Source of the DNA: Alphaproteobacteria bacterium | GTDB lineage: Bacteria; Pseudomonadota; Alphaproteobacteria; CAAGCB01; CAG-977 | DNA length: 64,000 nucleotides | NCBI GenBank assembly: GCA_900768875.1 | Contig: CAAGEP010000006.1 | Span: forward strand, 1-64,000 | Direction: 5' to 3' | In this document: positions 1 through 7,329 of the stretch, piece after piece | How the letters are laid out: each line of letters begins with the position of its first letter | Numbering within the stretch: position 1 is the stretch's first letter | Notes under the pieces: generated by a model | Databases searched by the model: none | What the model was told of the DNA's origin: nothing | The model's input: the letters and a program-made list of their open reading frames with translations, nothing else | Made by a program: the position numbers and the translations under genes

Positions 1-480
1 AAGAAAGATGTCGGAGCTGCAATCAAGCAGGGCATTGACTTGACCGTAAAAGACGAGAAGACGAAAGAAGCGCTGTCGGGAGTGACCGATACGGTAATGG
101 ACTTCACGTCAAAAGACGGCAAGAAAGATGTCGGAGCTGCAATCAAGCAGGGCATTGACTTGACCGTAAAAGACGAGAAGACGAAAGAAGCGCTGTCGGG
201 AGTAACCGATACGGTAATGGACTTCACGTCAAAAGACGGCAAGAAGGATGTCGGGGCTGCGATTAAGCAGGGCATTGACTTGACGGTGAAAGACAACAAG
301 GCAAAAGAAACGTTGTCCGGAGTAACCGATACTGTTGTGGATTTCGTGTCGAAAGACGGAAACAAAGATGTTGGAGCGGCAATCAAGCAAGGCATTGATG
401 CGACCGTGAAAAACGAAGATGCCAAGAAAGCATTGAAAGGCGCGACTGATGCTGTTGCGGATCTTACGTCAAAGAAAGGG
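1..480 (+). repeat. 120-bp in-frame tandem repeat, four copies
   Basis: Copies lie at 1-120, 121-240, 241-360 and 361-480. The first two differ at one base (a silent GTG/GTA change near 84/204). The third and fourth are progressively diverged. The period is exactly 40 codons, so copy number can change without a frameshift. The array probably continues to the left of the window. Confidence 0.95.
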
Positions 481-555
481 AAGAATGACGCCGGAACGGC
501 GCAATCTTCCACAGCCGCGGCCGCATCGGGCAGCACCGTCCAACAGTCAAAGTAA
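1..555 (+). CDS. Tandem-repeat protein of unknown function (5' end outside window)
   Basis: The reading frame is open from base 1, so the true start lies upstream and only the C-terminal 184 codons are seen. The product is built of 40-residue repeats, each with two short amphipathic, lysine/aspartate-rich segments around the cores DVGAAIKQGID and LSGVTDTVMDF. Four copies are visible, the last one degenerate, followed by a Ser/Ala/Thr-rich tail ending in QQSK. No membrane segment or catalytic motif is visible. The next gene starts 12 bases downstream behind a clear AAAGGAG site, so the two are probably co-transcribed and related in function. I do not recognise the family. Confidence 0.8.
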   Translation, partial: KKDVGAAIKQGIDLTVKDEKTKEALSGVTDTVMDFTSKDGKKDVGAAIKQGIDLTVKDEKTKEALSGVTDTVMDFTSKDGKKDVGAAIKQGIDLTVKDNKAKETLSGVTDTVVDFVSKDGNKDVGAAIKQGIDATVKNEDAKKALKGATDAVADLTSKKGKNDAGTAQSSTAAAASGSTVQQSK

Positions 556-567
556 AGGAGCAAAGCA

Positions 568-2340
568 ATGTTAAACAAACAGCTTATTTTAACGGGAGCT
601 TTAACAGCCGTTTTGTTCTCGTCCGAAGCGATGGCAAATGCGTTTTCGTTTAAACAGGGCGAAGCAAAGCCTGTCACGCTTGGCAATGACTTTGAACAGT
701 ACGAACTGCTGGATCAGGTCAAGGAAGCTGTCAATTCGGCAATCGGCATTCACCGCGTGGCGACCAGCCTTTCCGAAAAAAAGGAAACGCTGCAGAAACA
801 CCGCAACAGCATTGAACGCTATGACGAAATGAAAAACCGTTTGGAACAAAATGTTCGATGCAACGAAAATTCGTTGACGGAACACTTTTCCGACGGAAAA
901 CGGATTTGGCAGAATGTGTCCGCTTGGGCGGAAGACAGTTCGTCGAAACTGTTGGCAAAAGCGTCCGATTCTTTAGGTCCCGACGACGGCAGCGACGATC
1001 AGTTGAAAAAACTGGAAGCCAAATCAGCCGCCGGCGACATTTCCGATACGGGGGCGGACATTGTCACGCCTGACGTATCCGAATCGACGGTTGTCGATAT
1101 GGATGTCAGCCGGATGACCGCTTATGCGAAAGTCCGTTGGGATGTCGGCGACAAAGTGTTGAAAGATTTGTACGCGTATCCCGAAAAATGGGGTAAAGTG
1201 AAAAAACGCTTTGCGCCGTGGCGGGATCAGCGCACCAGCTATAACGCTTATTTGAAGAGTAAGTACGAACGCATGATGGCGCCGTACAATGTTAAAAGCG
1301 CGAAATTGCCTCCTTATCCGCAGTTGAAAGACGGCGACAGCGGTATTCCGTCCGATTACTATACGGGAACCGTTCCGCAGTTGAAAATTTCGGAAAGCTA
1401 TTCGGGGGCGACGCCCGATGCGCGCTGGTGCGGCAAAGACAATGAATGTGTTCGCGTCAACAAAGGATCGTTGTATCAGCAGCACGTTGCTTTTGTGGCC
1501 GCGCTGAAAGCGGCTCCGTTGAAATTCGGTCAGTCCGCGCCCGATATGTCCGCGCCGTACTTGCCGTCGATACCGCTGCCGCCTTGGCGTGAAGCGGCGT
1601 ACATCACGGGGGTTGAACCCGATTTGAGTACGGCGGATTTGCGTCCGTATTTGCCCGAAGTCTGGGTTCGCATCATCGACAACCCCGTGCTGTTCGACAA
1701 AGACGGCGAATTGGGTTCTTTGGCGGAAAAGAAAAACGGCAAAATTCAATTCAAAGCTGACGCTTACGATGCCGAAAGCGGCGAAGTCAAGGAAGATAAA
1801 AACGGCAATCCCGTCATTCCTCTGCCTTTGATGACAAACCGCATCAGCGCGTATTTGGTTTTGAAAGATTCTTTGGAACGTCAGGAACCGATTAAAGACC
1901 GTGCAAAAATCAGTATCAAGGAAATCAACGAAAACGTGATTGCGACGTTTGCCAAACAGGGTTACAACGTTGAAAATCCCGATAAATTCGATTTGGCAAA
2001 AGAATCCGATTATCAGCAGGCGATGAAAAAAATCGCGGAACTGCAGAAAAACAAGACCGATGAGGCCGAACGTCAGATTAAAACGCTGAACGGAAAATTC
2101 GGCGTGAAATTGATGTCGTCCGTCAAGAAAATGTTGGCCGAGGAGGTGAAAACCATCAAAGCTCTGCAAACGGATACGGATTTTCTGGTTAAAGTCAATC
2201 GCGACAATGCCGCCAATATCGACACGCTGATTAAAACGAAAATCGCGGATGATTTGGCGACCAAAACTTACAAAGCCAACGGTGCCGACGCCGAAGAGGA
2301 AGCGAATTCAATTCCGCCCGTCGGATGCCCCGTTTTGTAA
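568..2340 (+). CDS. Exported protein of unknown function, 590 aa
   Basis: Starts at ATG 568 after AAAGGAG. The N-terminus is a signal peptide: a Lys near the start, a hydrophobic stretch TGALTAVLFSS, and a likely cleavage after AMA or ANA near residue 24. The mature part is charged and largely helical with coiled-coil-like stretches (residues about 60-100 and 480-560). It holds a Trp/Pro/Tyr-rich middle (about 200-380) and few cysteines (near 98, a C-x5-C pair near 290, and one four residues from the end). No known domain is recognised. It follows the repeat protein by 12 bases and ends just before a strong terminator, so the pair forms the end of an operon. Confidence 0.85.
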   Translation: MLNKQLILTGALTAVLFSSEAMANAFSFKQGEAKPVTLGNDFEQYELLDQVKEAVNSAIGIHRVATSLSEKKETLQKHRNSIERYDEMKNRLEQNVRCNENSLTEHFSDGKRIWQNVSAWAEDSSSKLLAKASDSLGPDDGSDDQLKKLEAKSAAGDISDTGADIVTPDVSESTVVDMDVSRMTAYAKVRWDVGDKVLKDLYAYPEKWGKVKKRFAPWRDQRTSYNAYLKSKYERMMAPYNVKSAKLPPYPQLKDGDSGIPSDYYTGTVPQLKISESYSGATPDARWCGKDNECVRVNKGSLYQQHVAFVAALKAAPLKFGQSAPDMSAPYLPSIPLPPWREAAYITGVEPDLSTADLRPYLPEVWVRIIDNPVLFDKDGELGSLAEKKNGKIQFKADAYDAESGEVKEDKNGNPVIPLPLMTNRISAYLVLKDSLERQEPIKDRAKISIKEINENVIATFAKQGYNVENPDKFDLAKESDYQQAMKKIAELQKNKTDEAERQIKTLNGKFGVKLMSSVKKMLAEEVKTIKALQTDTDFLVKVNRDNAANIDTLIKTKIADDLATKTYKANGADAEEEANSIPPVGCPVL

Positions 2341-2354
2341 ACGCGGAATTTTGT

Positions 2355-2393
2355 AAAAGCAGGCTCTTTGAAAAAACAAAGAGCCTGCTTTTT
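2355..2393 (+). terminator. Intrinsic terminator after the 590-aa exported protein
   Basis: A perfect 16-bp stem AAAAGCAGGCTCTTTG (2355-2370) pairs with 2377-2392 across a six-A loop. The right arm ends in a T run. It is the strongest hairpin in the window. Confidence 0.93.
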
Positions 2394-2476
2394 GTTTAAA
2401 GTCAAAAAAATCTTGTACAAGTCTAAAATATAAGCTATCTCTATAAAATATATTGTTTTTGGAGAGGGGAAACAAC

Positions 2477-2890
2477 ATGATAAAAAATGAACGGCCGTTC
2501 GCATGGACGGTGGATATTTTACGGCGTGCCAAATTGCGTCCGACGTGTCAGCGGATGGGATTGGTCAAGTTGTTGTTCGGCAACGGGAACCGTCATGTGT
2601 GCGCGGAACAGCTGTTCAGGGAAGCCCGCAATGCGGGGATGAACCTGTCGCTGGCAACGGTGTACAATACGCTGAATCAGTTTAAAATCGCCGGTATTTT
2701 GCAGGAAATTTTGACGGGAGGCGGCAAAACGTATTTTGATACGACGTTGCGGTCGCACGCGCATATTTTTTGCGCTTCCAAAGAATGTGTGGAAGACATT
2801 GATTCCGCCGATTTGAAAATCGAAATGTCGGATGCGCTGGCCGAACGGATGAAAAACGGCACGATTGAAATCGTCGTCCGCATCCCGTAG
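2477..2890 (+). CDS. irr: Fur-family transcriptional regulator, Irr-like
   Basis: A 137-aa regulator of the Fur superfamily. The winged-helix part carries RPTCQRMGLVKLLFG, RHVCAEQL and SLATVYNTLNQF, which closely follow alphaproteobacterial Irr (iron response regulator) rather than Fur or Zur. The putative metal/haem-binding strand reads SHAHIF where classical Irr has an HHH motif. It also carries a C-x4-C pair just after, which classical Irr lacks. In known Irr proteins the factor responds to haem and controls iron and haem genes. Start chosen at ATG 2477 because of GGAGAGGGG a few bases upstream; an in-frame upstream start at 2453 would lie before this site. It converges with the SH3 gene, four bases between stops. 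Confidence 0.82.
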   Translation: MIKNERPFAWTVDILRRAKLRPTCQRMGLVKLLFGNGNRHVCAEQLFREARNAGMNLSLATVYNTLNQFKIAGILQEILTGGGKTYFDTTLRSHAHIFCASKECVEDIDSADLKIEMSDALAERMKNGTIEIVVRIP

Positions 2891-2894
2891 TCGG

Positions 2895-3371
2895 CTATTC
2901 AAAAGATTCCTGCGGGTAGACGCCCCAGATTTTGTCGCGGCTCATCCAACCTTGAGTGCCTGAAAAGTCAACCTTGCACAGAGCCAAGCCCGCAGGACAC
3001 ATCATTATTTTTCCAACGGCCTGCGCTTCCACTTTTGCAATGGGTACGGAAACAACGCTGGCGGCGCGCAGCAAAACCGTGTTTTGTTTGACGCGTATCA
3101 TTCGTCTGCCCGACAGCATTTGTTGATGCACCCATCCTGTTTTTCCTTTGAAATCACGGATTTTGCGCCAGTGTTCAAATTCTTCAATGATTTCGACGGG
3201 TAAATCGCTTTTTAAAAACACCCATTTTACGGGATAGCGCGTTCCCGGCCCCGTGCGCAAATTGACTTGATTTGCCCGCAAAGACACAAAACGCGGCACG
3301 GGAAGCCCCGTATCGGCACGAACAGGCATGGACAACAGCAGCAAAAGCGAAAACAGCAACCGCATCGGCAT
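2895..3371 (-). CDS. Exported bacterial SH3-domain protein
   Basis: 158 aa with a signal peptide (hydrophobic LLFSLLLLLSM, cleavage after VRA). The mature part contains two SH3b-like repeats: the first has VNLRTGPGTRYPV and WRKIRDFKGKTGWVHQQML, the typical pattern of the DUF1058/SH3 family; the second begins near TVLLRAAS. Such proteins are periplasmic and are thought to bind peptidoglycan or partner proteins. Its ATG overlaps the stop of dut (TAATG), so translation is probably coupled to dUTPase. Confidence 0.8.
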   Translation of the reverse strand: MPMRLLFSLLLLLSMPVRADTGLPVPRFVSLRANQVNLRTGPGTRYPVKWVFLKSDLPVEIIEEFEHWRKIRDFKGKTGWVHQQMLSGRRMIRVKQNTVLLRAASVVSVPIAKVEAQAVGKIMMCPAGLALCKVDFSGTQGWMSRDKIWGVYPQESFE

Positions 3372-3820
3372 TATACTCCCGTTGATCCGAAGCCGCCTTT
3401 GCCGCGTGTCGTGGCGTTTAGGGAATCAATCGGTTTCCAATCGACATGTAAAACGGGCGCGACAACCATTTGCGCAATTTTCATGCCGCGTTCCAGCAAA
3501 AAAATACGTTTGCTGGCATTGTACAGCACGACGAATATTTCACCGCGATAATCAGCGTCAATCGTTCCGGGGGAATTTAAAACAACAATGCCGGACTTTG
3601 CCGCCAATCCCGAACGCGAGCGGATTTGCGCTTCGCAATTTTTGGGCAGAGCGACGGAAATGCCGGTCGGAATCAGCTCCCATTCCCCCGGCTGCAGCCG
3701 CATCGGCCCCGGAATTGCCGCATACAAGTCCATTCCCGCCGAATCCGCCGTGGCGTAAGTCGGCAAAGGCAATCCGACGGCATTGTTGTTTTGAATGACT
3801 GGAACGGTGACATTCATCAT
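3371..3820 (-). CDS. dut: Deoxyuridine 5'-triphosphate nucleotidohydrolase (dUTPase)
   Basis: A 149-aa trimeric dUTPase that hydrolyses dUTP to dUMP and pyrophosphate. It keeps uracil out of DNA and feeds dTMP synthesis. All five family motifs are present in order: SAGMDLYA, RSGLA, GTIDADYRGE, RGMKIAQMVV and the C-terminal RGKGGFGSTG. Length is normal. Two adjacent ATG codons (3820 and 3817) are possible starts, with AAGGATAGG upstream. Its stop overlaps the start of the SH3 gene. Confidence 0.95.
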   Translation of the reverse strand: MMNVTVPVIQNNNAVGLPLPTYATADSAGMDLYAAIPGPMRLQPGEWELIPTGISVALPKNCEAQIRSRSGLAAKSGIVVLNSPGTIDADYRGEIFVVLYNASKRIFLLERGMKIAQMVVAPVLHVDWKPIDSLNATTRGKGGFGSTGV

Positions 3821-3839
3821 TGAAGGCCTATCCTTTTTG

Positions 3840-3868
3840 TTGGATTTTTTTTATAAACGACGTATAAT
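3840..3868 (+). promoter_or_regulatory. Promoter for the Sel1-like exported protein
   Basis: A perfect TATAAT (3863-3868) stands 17 bases after a weak TTGGAT (3840-3845), in the gap between the divergent dut and the downstream gene. Confidence 0.55.
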
Positions 3869-3908
3869 ATCTCTTACTTTGTTAAAATAAGGTTGAAAGG
3901 TTCGGATT

Positions 3909-4433
3909 TTGTTGCGTTTTTCGTCAATGGTCGTTGTGATGCTGCTGTTGTGCGGGCAGGCAAACGCTTTCGGACTGACGGCGGATCAGATGTACAGAAA
4001 TCTGATGCGGGCGGAAAGCGACGATTCTCTGTCCGCTGCGCTGAAGCGTGAAAAAAAAGGCGACGACCCTGTTTTGACGTTTAACAAACATTCTCCTCGT
4101 CCCGATCCCGTCGAACCGCAAATCGGCGAGGATCGCTCCGTGTTCAAAGCGCAATATAACTGGCGCGATATTGTCGTCGCCGTCCGCCGCGGACAGGTGT
4201 CCCCCTTTGATTTGGAGGAAATCCGCCGGATGAGCGAACATGAAAACGCCGAGGCCATTGAATTGCTGGCGTGGATGTATGCGACAGGGACGGGAATTCG
4301 GCAGGATTTGCCGAAATCGTATGCTTATTATCTGCATGCCGCGCATTTGGGGGTGCCGTCCGCGTACGACAATGTGCGTCTGGTATATCAGGCGATGACG
4401 CCGACCCAGCGTTCGGATTTGCCCAATTTTTAA
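3909..4433 (+). CDS. Exported Sel1-like repeat protein
   Basis: 174 aa with an N-terminal signal peptide (SSMVVVMLLLCGQANA, likely cleaved after ANA). The C-terminal half carries a Sel1-type helical pair: AIELLAWMYATGTGIRQDL followed by SYAYYLHAAHLGV. Sel1 repeats act as protein-binding scaffolds, often in envelope processes. The start is probably TTG at 3909 or 3912, both preceded by AAGG. The stop overlaps the stop of the convergent 370-aa gene by four bases. No specific partner can be named. Confidence 0.72.
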   Translation: MLRFSSMVVVMLLLCGQANAFGLTADQMYRNLMRAESDDSLSAALKREKKGDDPVLTFNKHSPRPDPVEPQIGEDRSVFKAQYNWRDIVVAVRRGQVSPFDLEEIRRMSEHENAEAIELLAWMYATGTGIRQDLPKSYAYYLHAAHLGVPSAYDNVRLVYQAMTPTQRSDLPNF

Positions 4434-5542
4434 ACCAACCGCAAAAAATACAGCGATAAAAGCAAAGCGCAGAGCCACAAAAAGGCACGCAGCAACAGTC
4501 TTTTTTTCGGGCGAAACCGTTCGGCGTATTCGTTTCGCAGCAGGACGGCTTTGATTTCCGAAACGTCGGTTGTAAACGCGGCGGGCTTTTTCCCGCGGAC
4601 GGAAAAGCGTTGCATGACGGTTTCGGGCATTGTGACGACGGTTTCAAAATCGGGTTCTTCGTCAGCGATGGTTTTGTTTGCGTAAAGGTTCATTTCCTGT
4701 GGCGCGGGGGGAATTTCGCCCAGCGTCTTTAAAACCAATCGCAGACGGAACGGCGGATTGAACGGCGCAAGGGCGGCAAGCAAATCATCGGCGTTTTCCA
4801 ACGCTTTTATCAGTTCCAACGGCGAAGACACTTGAAACAAGCCGTTGCTCAGGCATTCTTTGGCGGCGGTCTTGAAGTCGAGGCAGGCGAAGGCGGGATA
4901 AAACGCGTTGACGAAACGGTGTTCGGCGGGCGAAAGCTTGACGGAAACGGGGGCTTTTTTCATCCATAAAACGCCGTCGTCCGCCAAGCCGAAAACATCG
5001 GAAAAAGGCAATACAAAAAAACCGTCGCGGAAAAGCATCGTTGTCAAAACAGGGGCGATACGCCGCAAATCGTTCAGCGGCTTCAACGGCGGCAAGGGTT
5101 CAAGGGTCAGAGTCTTTGCCGTCGTTTTTTCCCAATCGGGTTCGGCGGCGTTAAATCCGTCCCAATCGTAAAACAAATCGCGGACGCGTTCCAGATCCGC
5201 CGCTTCCAACCGTTTGTCCGCACGGGCGAACCGCTCGAAGCTTTCCGCCAGAGCAAAGTTGCCGGTTTGCTTTGCAAGCGTGTAAAACGTTGTCAAAACG
5301 GTTTTCAAATCACCCATTTCATCGGGCGCGTGCGGCAAAGCGGGCAGGCGGACGATTTCGGGATACGCGGTGAAAAACACCCCCGCCAGCCATTCGCAAA
5401 ACGTCGGTGATGCGGCTGTTTTTTTGGCTTTCCGCCCGAAAAATTTTCCCCACGGCAGCGGTTTCAGCAGGCTTTCCAAACCGTACGCCGACAATGCCCG
5501 CCGCGCTTTGTGCATTTCGATAAAATAAAAAAGTCCCGCCAT
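4430..5542 (-). CDS. Unknown protein with a C-terminal membrane anchor, 370 aa
   Basis: No family recognised. The bulk is a soluble, mostly helical domain. The last 25 residues are a basic stretch (RPKKRLLLR) followed by a single hydrophobic segment (AFLWLCALLLSLYFL), the layout of a tail-anchored inner-membrane protein facing the cytoplasm. A weaker hydrophobic patch (WLAGVFFTAYPEI) lies near residue 50. There is no signal peptide. It is divergent from the 121-aa exported protein and convergent with the Sel1 gene. Confidence 0.75.
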   Translation of the reverse strand: MAGLFYFIEMHKARRALSAYGLESLLKPLPWGKFFGRKAKKTAASPTFCEWLAGVFFTAYPEIVRLPALPHAPDEMGDLKTVLTTFYTLAKQTGNFALAESFERFARADKRLEAADLERVRDLFYDWDGFNAAEPDWEKTTAKTLTLEPLPPLKPLNDLRRIAPVLTTMLFRDGFFVLPFSDVFGLADDGVLWMKKAPVSVKLSPAEHRFVNAFYPAFACLDFKTAAKECLSNGLFQVSSPLELIKALENADDLLAALAPFNPPFRLRLVLKTLGEIPPAPQEMNLYANKTIADEEPDFETVVTMPETVMQRFSVRGKKPAAFTTDVSEIKAVLLRNEYAERFRPKKRLLLRAFLWLCALLLSLYFLRLV

Positions 5543-5593
5543 AGAAAGCTCCTTGCCTTTACTTTTTACCGTGAAAAGGTGTAAAAAGGAAAT

Positions 5594-5959
5594 ATGAAAA
5601 TATTTTTGACGCTTTTAATGTTGTTTTTTGTCGCTTTTCCCGTCCGTGCGGAAAAGGCCGTCTTTGCCGCGGGATTCGAGGATTTGCCCATTATGGCGGG
5701 GCTGAAGCAGGCGGACGATTCGTCCGTGTCGTTTGATACGCCCGCAGGACGGATTATCGAAGCTTATCTGGAGGGCGACAACGCCGGCGCCGCGGACGTC
5801 AAGGATTTTTACGGCAAAACATTGCCCCAGCTGGGGTGGAAGGCCGTGCCGTCTAAAAAGGCGGAACGATTTTCCTTTACCCGCGAAGGCGAGGTTTTGA
5901 CCTTTACCGTTGACGGGAAACGGCCGGTAACCGTCCGAATCGAACTGACCACCCGTTAA
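5594..5959 (+). CDS. Small exported protein of unknown function, 121 aa
   Basis: Signal peptide IFLTLLMLFFVAFPVRA with cleavage after VRA. The mature domain of about 100 residues has alternating beta-type segments (AERFSFTREGEVLTFTVDG and RPVTVRIEL) and the phrase FYGKTLPQLGWK, typical of small periplasmic domains that sense or stabilise envelope components. It is placed 15 bases before the crotonase and is probably co-transcribed with it. Confidence 0.7.
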   Translation: MKIFLTLLMLFFVAFPVRAEKAVFAAGFEDLPIMAGLKQADDSSVSFDTPAGRIIEAYLEGDNAGAADVKDFYGKTLPQLGWKAVPSKKAERFSFTREGEVLTFTVDGKRPVTVRIELTTR

Positions 5960-5974
5960 AGCAAGGAGTTTTTT

Positions 5975-6736
5975 ATGAGCTTTGAAACAATCACCGTCGA
6001 ACGCAACGAAGCTGTCGGCGTATTGACTTTGAACCGCCCGCAGTCGATGAATGCCTTGTGCGCGGCGATGTTGGGCGAAGCGACCGAAGCGTTGAAGCAA
6101 TTCGACGCGGACGATTCGATTCGCGCCGTCGTGCTGACGGGGGCAGGCGGCTGTTTCGCCGCAGGGACGGATATGTCCGAATTCAAAAATGAAGCGACGT
6201 TCGCCGTGTATACCGCCGCCAAAGACGAACTGAAAAACTTTAAAAAGCCGTTGATTTCCGCGGTTGCGCACTATGCGTTCGGGGGCGGGCTGGAATTGGT
6301 GCTGGCAAGTGACATCGCGATTGCCGCCGACAACGCGCGATTCGGTTTTCCGGAAATCACCATCGGCGTTTTGCCTCAGCTGGGCGGTGTGTCAATGCTG
6401 ACGAATCGGGTCGGACGCGCCAAAGCTTGCGATATTCTGATGACGGGACGGCAGTTGTCCGCAGAGGAAGCGCTGGCCTGCGGATTGGTGTCGCGAATCG
6501 TCGATTCGGCAGAGTTGTTTGAACAGGCTATGGATACGGCGCAAAGAATCGCCGCCATGCCCGCTTCCGCCGTGCGTTTGCTGAAACAAGCCGTTGAAAA
6601 ATCGGATGCTTCCGATGCCGAAAACGAAGACGCTCTGTCGCGGCTGTCGCTGTATTCCGCCGACGCGAAAGAGGGGTTGGCGGCGTTAAGCGAAAATCGT
6701 GCGCCAAAATTCACACACAAACAGTTTATCCCTTGA
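5975..6736 (+). CDS. Enoyl-CoA hydratase/isomerase family protein (crotonase)
   Basis: A 253-aa member of the crotonase superfamily. The oxyanion-hole segments are visible: GGCFAAGTDMSEF near residue 55 and HYAFGGGLELVLASDIAIA near 100. The usual Glu of true hydratases is kept in FPEITIGVLPQLGG. Expected to act on acyl-CoA thioesters, probably hydrating 2-enoyl-CoA; the exact substrate cannot be read. ATG 5975 has AAGGAG before it. The 3' end contains the rpsT promoter. Confidence 0.85.
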   Translation: MSFETITVERNEAVGVLTLNRPQSMNALCAAMLGEATEALKQFDADDSIRAVVLTGAGGCFAAGTDMSEFKNEATFAVYTAAKDELKNFKKPLISAVAHYAFGGGLELVLASDIAIAADNARFGFPEITIGVLPQLGGVSMLTNRVGRAKACDILMTGRQLSAEEALACGLVSRIVDSAELFEQAMDTAQRIAAMPASAVRLLKQAVEKSDASDAENEDALSRLSLYSADAKEGLAALSENRAPKFTHKQFIP

Positions 6737-6762
6737 CTTTCGTGGGATTTTGCGTGTATAAA
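6733..6762 (+). promoter_or_regulatory. rpsT promoter
   Basis: TTGACT (6733-6738), an 18-base spacer and TATAAA (6757-6762). The -35 box contains the stop codon of the upstream crotonase gene. It is a strong sigma-70-like promoter, as expected for a ribosomal protein gene. Confidence 0.8.
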
Positions 6763-6798
6763 GCAAACCTTAGTTCTTTTTAAACAGGAAAAATAAAA

Positions 6799-7062
6799 AT
6801 GGCTAATCATCTTTCGTCCAAAAAACGTATTCGTCGCAACGCCCGCCGCGCGCAGTACAATGCCGCCCGCAAAGCCCGCGTCCATACGTTTACGAAAAAA
6901 CTCGAAACCGCTTTGACCGCCGGTGACAAGGCCGTCGCGACGGAAGCTTTCCGTACCGCCGAATCCGAAATCATGCGCGCCGTGTCCAAAGGTGTTTTGC
7001 ACCGCAACACTGCCGCCCGTCGGGTTTCCCGTCTGGCTGCCCGCGTAAAGGCGATGGGTTGA
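6799..7062 (+). CDS. rpsT: Small ribosomal subunit protein bS20
   Basis: 87 aa, normal length. It shows the lysine/arginine-rich helical pattern of S20: MANHLSSKKRIRRNARRA at the N-terminus, conserved ATEAFRTAESEIMRAVSKG in the middle, and HRNTAARRVSRLAARV at the end. It binds 16S rRNA during early 30S assembly. It stands directly upstream of dnaA. It has its own promoter and is followed by two hairpins, so it is probably a monocistronic transcript. Confidence 0.97.
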   Translation: MANHLSSKKRIRRNARRAQYNAARKARVHTFTKKLETALTAGDKAVATEAFRTAESEIMRAVSKGVLHRNTAARRVSRLAARVKAMG

Positions 7063-7094
7063 TTTAAAGCAAAAGGATTTGGATAAAACCTCTG

Positions 7095-7117
7095 CCCGAT
7101 TCGTCGGGGACTGTTTT
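7095..7117 (+). terminator. Terminator of rpsT (TTCG tetraloop)
   Basis: CCCGA (7095-7099), loop TTCG, TCGGG (7104-7108), then GACTGTTTTT. Short stem but with the very stable TTCG loop and a T run. Confidence 0.6.
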
Positions 7118-7142
7118 TGAAAAATCGGGGGTCGTTATTCCG

Positions 7143-7172
7143 GCAGACTGTTTTTGCGACAGTCTGCTTTTT
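7143..7172 (+). terminator. Second terminator between rpsT and dnaA
   Basis: GCAGACTG (7143-7150) and CAGTCTGC (7160-7167) form a perfect 8-bp stem followed by a T run. It separates rpsT from the dnaA leader. Confidence 0.8.
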
Positions 7173-7217
7173 GCGTTTGTCCCTTTTTACCCAAGGCTTT
7201 TGTTGATAAAACAAAAG

Positions 7218-7226
7218 TTATCCACA
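7218..7226 (+). promoter_or_regulatory. DnaA box upstream of dnaA
   Basis: A perfect TTATCCACA, 104 bases before the dnaA start. It is the only consensus box I found in the 267-base rpsT-dnaA gap. The likely role is autoregulation of dnaA; a replication origin here would need more boxes and an AT-rich unwinding element. Confidence 0.7.
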
Positions 7227-7268
7227 ACATCTTGAGTCAAGCTTTTTAATTTGTTTTTTAGGGGATTC

Positions 7269-7296
7269 AAGGCTTGCCTTTGGGGGTGTCGCCCCC
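7269..7296 (+). other. Two stacked hairpins in the dnaA leader
   Basis: AAGGC-TT-GCCTT (7269-7280) is followed at once by GGGGG-TGTCG-CCCCC (7282-7296), without a T run, ending 34 bases before the dnaA ATG. They are outside the ribosome-binding region and could shape the leader RNA. Confidence 0.45.
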
Positions 7297-7329
7297 TATT
7301 ATGCCCTTTCAAAACAAGCAGGAAGCAAA

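Noticed and set aside
1..480. CRISPR-like array
   Set aside because: The unit is 120 bp without unique spacers, is in frame, and encodes a repeated protein motif.
5562..5588. Imperfect palindrome CTTTTTACC / GGTGTAAAAAG between divergent genes
   Set aside because: The arms are mostly A/T runs and not perfectly matched; in an AT-rich gap this can occur by chance.
7063..7329. Replication origin next to dnaA
   Set aside because: Only one consensus DnaA box and no clear AT-rich unwinding stretch. In several Alphaproteobacteria the origin is not beside dnaA.
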